Source: Actinomycetes bacterium
GTDB lineage: Bacteria > Actinomycetota > CALGFH01
DNA: 31,616 nt
Reading direction: 5' to 3'
NCBI GenBank assembly: GCA_030152105.1
Contig: JASLIH010000230.1
Location: 1-31,616, forward strand
Shown: positions 27,300 through 31,616 of the stretch, one piece after another
Position numbering within the stretch: the stretch's first letter is position 1
Layout of the letters: the number at the start of each line of letters is the position of its first letter
Translations under genes and position numbers: made by a program
Notes under the pieces: generated by a model
Databases searched by the model: none
The model's input: only the letters and a program-made list of their open reading frames with translations
What the model was told of the DNA's origin: nothing

Positions 27300-29519
27300 T
27301 CATTCCTCCATCAGCACGCGGACGTCGCCGTCCTTGTCGAGCAGCGAGAACCCGGTCGTCTCGCCCTGGCGCTGGAACACGATCGACACGGTCGAGCCGC
27401 CGATCCGCAGATCGTGCAGCTCGACGGTGTTGAGCCAGCCTGGCAGGTGCGGCTTGTTCACGTTGATGGTGTTGGCCGGGGCGTCGGCCGAGATCCCGAG
27501 CATGGCCTGCAGGAGCAGGAACGGCGCCCCGGCGGCCCACGCCTGGGGCGAGCAGGCGACCGGGTAGGCCACCGGCCGGTTCGGGGAGCGCCGGGTGAAG
27601 CCGCAGAACAGCTCGGGCAGGCGCATGTCGTCAACCGTCACGGCCATCTCGAACATGGACGTGGCCAGCCGGTTGGTCGCCTTGGCGAACCCGTAGCGCT
27701 TCAGCCCGGCCCCGATGATGGCGTTGTCGTGCGGCCAGATGGAGCCGTTGTGGTAGCTCATCGGGTTGTAGGCGGCGGCCGACTTGGAGAGGGTGCGCAC
27801 CCCCCAGCCGGAGAACATGTCCGGGGCCAGCAGCCGCCTGGCCATGGGCCCGGCCATGTCCGGGTCGACGATGCCGCAGTACAGGCCGTGGGCCGGGTTG
27901 GAGGAGATGGACGCCACCTGGCGCTTCTCGCCGTCGAGGGCCATGGCGTAGAACTGCTCGGACTCGACCCAGAAGCGCTCGTTGAAGGCGGTGCGCAGCT
28001 CGGCCGCCTCCCGCCGCAGGGAGGCCGCCCGGGGGGCGTCGCCGAGGGCCTCGAACACCTCGGCCATGCGCTGCTTGGCCAGGTAGACGTAGGCCTGGAC
28101 CTCGGCCAGGGCGATCGGGCCCTCGGCCAGCTTGCCGTCGACGTGGACGACCGAGTCGTGGGAGTCCTTCCAGCCCTGGTTGACCAGGCCACGGGGGCTG
28201 GAGCGCTGGTACTCGAGGAACCCGTCGCCGTCGAGGTCGCCGTAGTCGGCGATCCAGGCCAGGGCCCGCTCGATGTTGGGCAGCAGGTCGCGGCAGAACT
28301 CGAGGTCGCCAGTCCAGCGGTAGTAGGTGCCGAGCAGCAGCAGCCACAGCGGGGTCGAGTCGACCGAGCCGTAGTAGGGGGTGTGGGGGATGATCCCGGC
28401 CCCGGCCAGCTCCCCCTGGCGCAGCTCGTGCAGGATCTTGCCCGGCTGGGCGTCGCGCCACTCGTCGACCTCGTCGGCCTGGAAGGCGGCCAGCACCTCG
28501 AGGGTGGTGCGGGTCAGGTCGGGGTTGATCATCAGGGTCTGGTGGCAGGTGAGCAGCGAGTCGCGGCCGAACGGGGCCACGAACCAGGGGATCCCGGCCG
28601 CCACCAGGCTGCCGTGGCGGGTCGGGGTGAGCAGCGCCCTGAGGTCCCGCAGCCCCCGCGACAGCAGCGAGTTGTAGAGCTCGTTGTCGGTCCAGACCCG
28701 GGTGCAGGCCCGCTCCCACGACTCGTAGGAGCGGCGCAGGTCGTGCATGACCACGTCGAAGGAGCGCTCGGGCTGGCTGGCGCCGGCCGCCCGCGGCTCG
28801 ACCATGAGCGAGATCAGCTCGGTCTGGGTCGGCTCCAGCCGCAGGCGCCAGGAGGCCACCACCTGCTCGTCGTCCACGCTGACGTCGGTCGGCTCGAGCT
28901 CGAAGGCGATGCGGGTCTCGCGGAAGACGCCGTCCTCGCCGGCGTAGGCGAACACCGCCGAGCGCCGGTCGGCCTTGGGCCGGGCCAGCCGGCCCCTGGT
29001 GGCCCGCTTGAGGCCGCGGACCTCGAAGATGTCGGCGAAGTCGGTGCCGAAGGCGAGGCGCACGGTGAGGGTGACCGCGGCGGCGTTGTAGTTCTTGATC
29101 CGGATGCGCTCGTACAGGCGGCCGTCGATCACCCGGGTGCGGCGGATGTTGACCGTGCCCTGGACGGCCGCGACCGAGCCGTCCTCCTCGACCAGGTCCT
29201 GGTTGGCCAGGTCGACATGGCTGGCGAAGACCCGGTCGGCCGAGGTCGACAGCAGCAGCGGCGCGTGCCCGTCGACCTCCAGCCGGAAGTCGGACAGGTA
29301 GCGGGTGTCCCGCCAGTAGAAGCCGGCGCCGATGGCCTGCTCGGCGTCCAGGTTCCCCTCGGCGTCGGCGCACAGGAACATGTCGCCTTCCTTGGTCGAC
29401 CAGAGGCGCTCGGTGCGGGCGTGCATGACGGCCACGACGCCCTTGACCAGCACGCGGTTGACCGAGGCGTCGGCCAGCACGAACTCCTCGCCGGCGGGCG
29501 AGGTCAGCTTGTCGGGCAC
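27300..29519 (-). CDS. Amylo-alpha-1,6-glucosidase / glycogen debranching-type enzyme
   Basis: A 739-residue cytoplasmic protein (no signal peptide). Residues about 15-265 are the beta-rich N-terminal domain found before GDE-type glucosidases (LWSTKEGDMFLCADAEGNL, FYWRDTRYLSDFRLEVDG). Residues about 270-720 form an alpha/alpha barrel, with landmarks PWFVAPFGRDSLLTCHQ, PHTPYYGSVDSTPLWL, GLVNQGWKDSHDS and SYHNGSIWPHDNAIIGAGL. These are typical of COG3408 enzymes that remove alpha-1,6 branches from glycogen or limit dextrins, though some members use other oligosaccharides. The start is GTG 29519 with GGAG six bases upstream. It sits between thrB and rho, which are neighbours in mycobacteria, so it looks inserted. 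Confidence 0.85.
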   Translation of the reverse strand: MPDKLTSPAGEEFVLADASVNRVLVKGVVAVMHARTERLWSTKEGDMFLCADAEGNLDAEQAIGAGFYWRDTRYLSDFRLEVDGHAPLLLSTSADRVFASHVDLANQDLVEEDGSVAAVQGTVNIRRTRVIDGRLYERIRIKNYNAAAVTLTVRLAFGTDFADIFEVRGLKRATRGRLARPKADRRSAVFAYAGEDGVFRETRIAFELEPTDVSVDDEQVVASWRLRLEPTQTELISLMVEPRAAGASQPERSFDVVMHDLRRSYESWERACTRVWTDNELYNSLLSRGLRDLRALLTPTRHGSLVAAGIPWFVAPFGRDSLLTCHQTLMINPDLTRTTLEVLAAFQADEVDEWRDAQPGKILHELRQGELAGAGIIPHTPYYGSVDSTPLWLLLLGTYYRWTGDLEFCRDLLPNIERALAWIADYGDLDGDGFLEYQRSSPRGLVNQGWKDSHDSVVHVDGKLAEGPIALAEVQAYVYLAKQRMAEVFEALGDAPRAASLRREAAELRTAFNERFWVESEQFYAMALDGEKRQVASISSNPAHGLYCGIVDPDMAGPMARRLLAPDMFSGWGVRTLSKSAAAYNPMSYHNGSIWPHDNAIIGAGLKRYGFAKATNRLATSMFEMAVTVDDMRLPELFCGFTRRSPNRPVAYPVACSPQAWAAGAPFLLLQAMLGISADAPANTINVNKPHLPGWLNTVELHDLRIGGSTVSIVFQRQGETTGFSLLDKDGDVRVLMEE

Positions 29520-29537
29520 GGGAGACTCCGCGTGATT

Positions 29538-29602
29538 GACTGCGGACAGAAAGCGGCTGCCTCATCCTTCGGCGGTCAGCCACATGACTTGAGCCCGCAG
29601 TC
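29538..29602. repeat. Inverted repeat in the thrB-debranching gene gap
   Basis: GACTGCGG (29538-29545) and CCGCAGTC (29595-29602) are exact reverse complements 49 bases apart. Within them GGCTG and CAGCC make a smaller stem. It occupies the 103-base gap after thrB and may be part of a terminator. A TAGACT -10-like hexamer lies at 29604-29599 on the minus strand. Confidence 0.3.
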
Positions 29603-29622
29603 TACCGCCGGTGTCCAGCGGC

Positions 29623-30516
29623 TCAGCGGGCGCCGTGGCGGGCCAGCTCGAGCGGCCGGATCCGCCAGCCCTCGTCGCCGCCGGCGGCCACGGCCGCCTC
29701 GGCGTCGGCCAGGACGCCCGGGGCCGCCGGGCGGGGGCAGAGGACCAGCAGCGACGGCCCGGCGCCGGACACGAACCCGGCGTGGCCGGCGGTCCGCAGC
29801 CGCTCCAGCAGCCTGGCCGAGTCCGGCGCCTGGGCCAGGCGCTGGGGCTGGTGGAGGAGGTCCTCGGTGGCCGGCAGGAGCAGGTCGGTGTCGCCGGCCA
29901 GGGCCAGGGGGAGCATGGCCGAGCGGACGCCGGTGTGGGCGGCGACCGCGAACGGCACCCGCTCGGGCAGCAGCCGCCGGGCCTCGCTGGTCGCCATCGG
30001 CTCGGGGGCGACCAGGGCGACGGCGACCAGGTCGGGGTGGACGGGCACGGCCCGCCAGCGGGGCCGGCCGTCCTCGACCCAGGCCAGGGTGGCCCCGCCC
30101 TGCAGGCAGGGGGTGGCGTTGTCGGGGTGGCCCTCGAGCTCGCAGGCCAGGGCGAGCAGCTCGGTGTCGGGGAGCTCGGGGGCGACCAGCCGGCGGGCCG
30201 CGACCAGGCCGAGGACCACGGCGGCGGCGCTGGACCCGAACCCGCGTCCCAGGGGGAAGCCCTTGACCACCGTCAGGTGCAGCGGGGGCAGCGGCGCCCC
30301 GGCCGCCTCGGCCAGGCGCCGCATGGCCACCGCGACCAGGTTGTCCCGGCCGGTCGGGAGCAGCTCGGCCTGCTCACCGCTCACCTGGATGGCGTCGACC
30401 GGGGCCGGGCGCACCTCCAGCTCGTCCCACCAGTCCAGCGCGATCCCGGCGGCGTCGAACGCCGGCCCCAGGTTGGCGCTGGTCGCCGGCGCCCGGACGC
30501 GGATCGTGGGCTCCAT
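29623..30516 (-). CDS. thrB: Homoserine kinase
   Basis: A 297-residue GHMP-family kinase phosphorylating homoserine to O-phosphohomoserine for threonine synthesis. The substrate-side motif is PATSANLGPAFDAAGIAL (10-27), where the usual PGFD is PAFD. The ATP-binding motif is PLGRGFGSSAAA (88-99). The C-terminal HAGFVSGAGPSLLVL is the third GHMP motif. The length fits ThrB and excludes mevalonate or galactose kinases. ATG 30516 has no nearby ribosome site but TAGGCT eight bases upstream. In mycobacteria thrA-thrC-thrB precede rho. Here a drug exporter lies where thrC would be expected, so the threonine genes are split. Confidence 0.92.
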   Translation of the reverse strand: MEPTIRVRAPATSANLGPAFDAAGIALDWWDELEVRPAPVDAIQVSGEQAELLPTGRDNLVAVAMRRLAEAAGAPLPPLHLTVVKGFPLGRGFGSSAAAVVLGLVAARRLVAPELPDTELLALACELEGHPDNATPCLQGGATLAWVEDGRPRWRAVPVHPDLVAVALVAPEPMATSEARRLLPERVPFAVAAHTGVRSAMLPLALAGDTDLLLPATEDLLHQPQRLAQAPDSARLLERLRTAGHAGFVSGAGPSLLVLCPRPAAPGVLADAEAAVAAGGDEGWRIRPLELARHGAR

Positions 30517-30524
30517 GGCCCGGC

Positions 30525-30530
30525 AGCCTA
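30525..30530 (-). promoter_or_regulatory. -10-like element, probable leaderless promoter of thrB
   Basis: TAGGCT on the minus strand ends eight bases before ATG 30516, in the 22-base gap after the exporter gene. The nearest GGAG is about 14 bases from the start, which is too far for normal initiation. Confidence 0.35.
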
Positions 30531-30538
30531 CTCCGAGG

Positions 30539-31616
30539 TCAGGGCTGGCCGGTGCGGAGTGGCTCTTCTTTCAGCAGCAGTGCGACCACGATGGCGATGG
30601 CCACGAACGGCACCCCGACCAGGAACACGTCGTCCAGGGCGTTGGTGAAGGCGCCGAGGACCACGCTCCTGACCGGCTCGGCGAGGTGCTGGATGGCCTG
30701 GACGTTGTTGGCGTCCACGTTTGGCCCGCCGGCCCCGGGCGAGATGCCCGCCCTGGCCAGCTGCTCGGCCAGGTAGTGGGCGAGCCGGCTGGACAGCACG
30801 GCCCCGAACAGGGCCGCCCCGATCGAGCCGCCCATCTGCCGGAAGAAGGTGATGGAGCTGGTCGCCGAGCCCATGTCCCGGCGGTTGACCGAGTTCTGCA
30901 CGGCGGTGACGATCGTCTGCATGGTGAACCCGAGGCCGGCCCCGAACAGGTACTCGAAGATGGCGAGCTGCCAGAACGGCGTGTCGACGTCGAGGCGCGA
31001 CAGGGCGAGCAGGCCGACGGTCATGGTGACGGCCCCGATCACCGGGTAGATCTTGTAGCGGCCGGTGCGGGAGATGAGCTGCCCCGAGGTGATCGAGGTC
31101 GAGAAGATCCCGACGATCGCCGGCAGCAGGGCCAGGCCGGACTGGGTCGGCGAGAAGCCCTTCACCGTCTGGAGGTAGACGGGCAGGAAGATGATGGTGC
31201 CGAACATGGCGATGCCGGCCAGGAAGGCGAAGGCGTTGCCGACGCTGAAGATCCGGTTGCGGAACAGCCGCAGGGGGATGATCGGCTCGGCGGCCCGCCG
31301 CTCGATCGCGACGAACCCGGCCGCCAGGGCGACGGCCCCGCCCAGCAAGACCATGGCCACGCCCTCGGTCCAGCCATAGGCGTTGCCCCGCCAGTCCAGG
31401 TACAGCAGCAGGCAGGTCACGGCGCCGACGATGGCGGCCTCGCCCAGGTAGTCGATGCGGTGCTCGCGGCGGACCACCGGCATCGTCAGCGCCATCGAGG
31501 TGACCACGAGCGCGGCCAGGCCGACGGGGAGGTTGATGTAGAAGATCCAGCGCCAGCCGGGCCCGTCGGTCAGCCACCCGCCCAGCAGCGGGCCGGCCAC
31601 ACTGGAGACGCCGAAC
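30539..31616 (-). CDS. DHA2-family (EmrB/QacA) drug efflux MFS transporter, 5' end missing
   Basis: The frame runs off the right edge, and about 358 C-terminal residues are visible. The first visible residues FGVSSVAGPLLGGWLTD are motif C of proton antiporters, followed by GWRWIFYINLPVGL, the classic EmrB/QacA signature. Nine or so membrane helices follow, consistent with a 14-helix exporter, including a long insert before the last helix with a conserved hydrophilic loop (about 275-320). The GTG at 31600 is in the middle of the motif and is not the start. It should expel hydrophobic drugs in exchange for protons. The stop is 22 bases before thrB on the same strand. Confidence 0.9.
   Translation of the reverse strand, partial: FGVSSVAGPLLGGWLTDGPGWRWIFYINLPVGLAALVVTSMALTMPVVRREHRIDYLGEAAIVGAVTCLLLYLDWRGNAYGWTEGVAMVLLGGAVALAAGFVAIERRAAEPIIPLRLFRNRIFSVGNAFAFLAGIAMFGTIIFLPVYLQTVKGFSPTQSGLALLPAIVGIFSTSITSGQLISRTGRYKIYPVIGAVTMTVGLLALSRLDVDTPFWQLAIFEYLFGAGLGFTMQTIVTAVQNSVNRRDMGSATSSITFFRQMGGSIGAALFGAVLSSRLAHYLAEQLARAGISPGAGGPNVDANNVQAIQHLAEPVRSVVLGAFTNALDDVFLVGVPFVAIAIVVALLLKEEPLRTGQP

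Noticed and set aside
24969..30266. A 1765-codon open frame on the plus strand opposite rpmE-side rho, the debranching gene and thrB
   Set aside because: It is antisense to three clear genes, is composed of Gly/Arg/Val/Leu-rich sequence without domains, and is a by-product of very high GC.

Overview
The window is a stretch of conserved core chromosome from a very GC-rich actinobacterium. The evidence is pervasive G/C at third codon positions, GTG starts, ATGA/GTGA start-stop overlaps, an actinobacterial-type Rho with a large basic insert, and a gene order close to the one I remember around Mycobacterium tuberculosis thrB-rho-rpmE-prfA-prmC-sua5-wecA-atpI-atpBEFHAGDC. The b and delta subunits are separate genes, so it is not a mycobacterium. 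I cannot assign a class or genus. Several housekeeping starts have TANNNT -10-like hexamers 6-9 nt upstream and no Shine-Dalgarno, which fits the leaderless initiation common in Actinobacteria.

Layout. 1-782: end of an MFS transporter (+). 874-3967: a tightly coupled PadR regulator / ABC ATPase / FtsX-type permease operon (+) behind an 11-bp palindrome. 4027-6090: a large uncharacterised polytopic membrane protein (-), divergent from a Sir2 deacylase, a class I glutamine amidotransferase and a CorA Mg2+ channel (+, 6291-8787). 8799-9557: a small exported protein (-). 9693-17286: the full F1Fo ATP synthase operon on the minus strand, read atpI-atpZ-atpB-E-F-H-A-G-D-C. 17472-19191: a DUF4333-like lipoprotein and a second exported protein on the opposite strand. 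19197-24775 (-): rpmE, a DUF1385 membrane protein, prfA, prmC, a Sua5-type enzyme, a low-molecular-weight tyrosine phosphatase and a WecA-type sugar-phosphate transferase. 24945-26915: rho (-) with a long leader. 27300-29519: a glycogen-debranching-type enzyme (-). 29623-30516: thrB (-). 30539-31616: the C-terminal part of a DHA2-family drug exporter (-), truncated by the window edge.

Functionally, the minus-strand block groups translation termination and modification (rpmE, prfA, prmC, sua5), transcription termination (rho), the first lipid-linked step of cell-wall glycan synthesis (wecA) and energy conversion (atp). The left-hand accessory part is membrane transport plus small regulators.

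I found no tRNA, rRNA, CRISPR array, insertion sequence, phage gene or recognisable defence system, and I do not think the window holds a new multi-gene system. The best leads are small: the long rho leader, the alpha-subunit tail, the duplicated start of the Sua5 gene, the leaderless-start pattern, and genes inserted at breaks in the conserved order.
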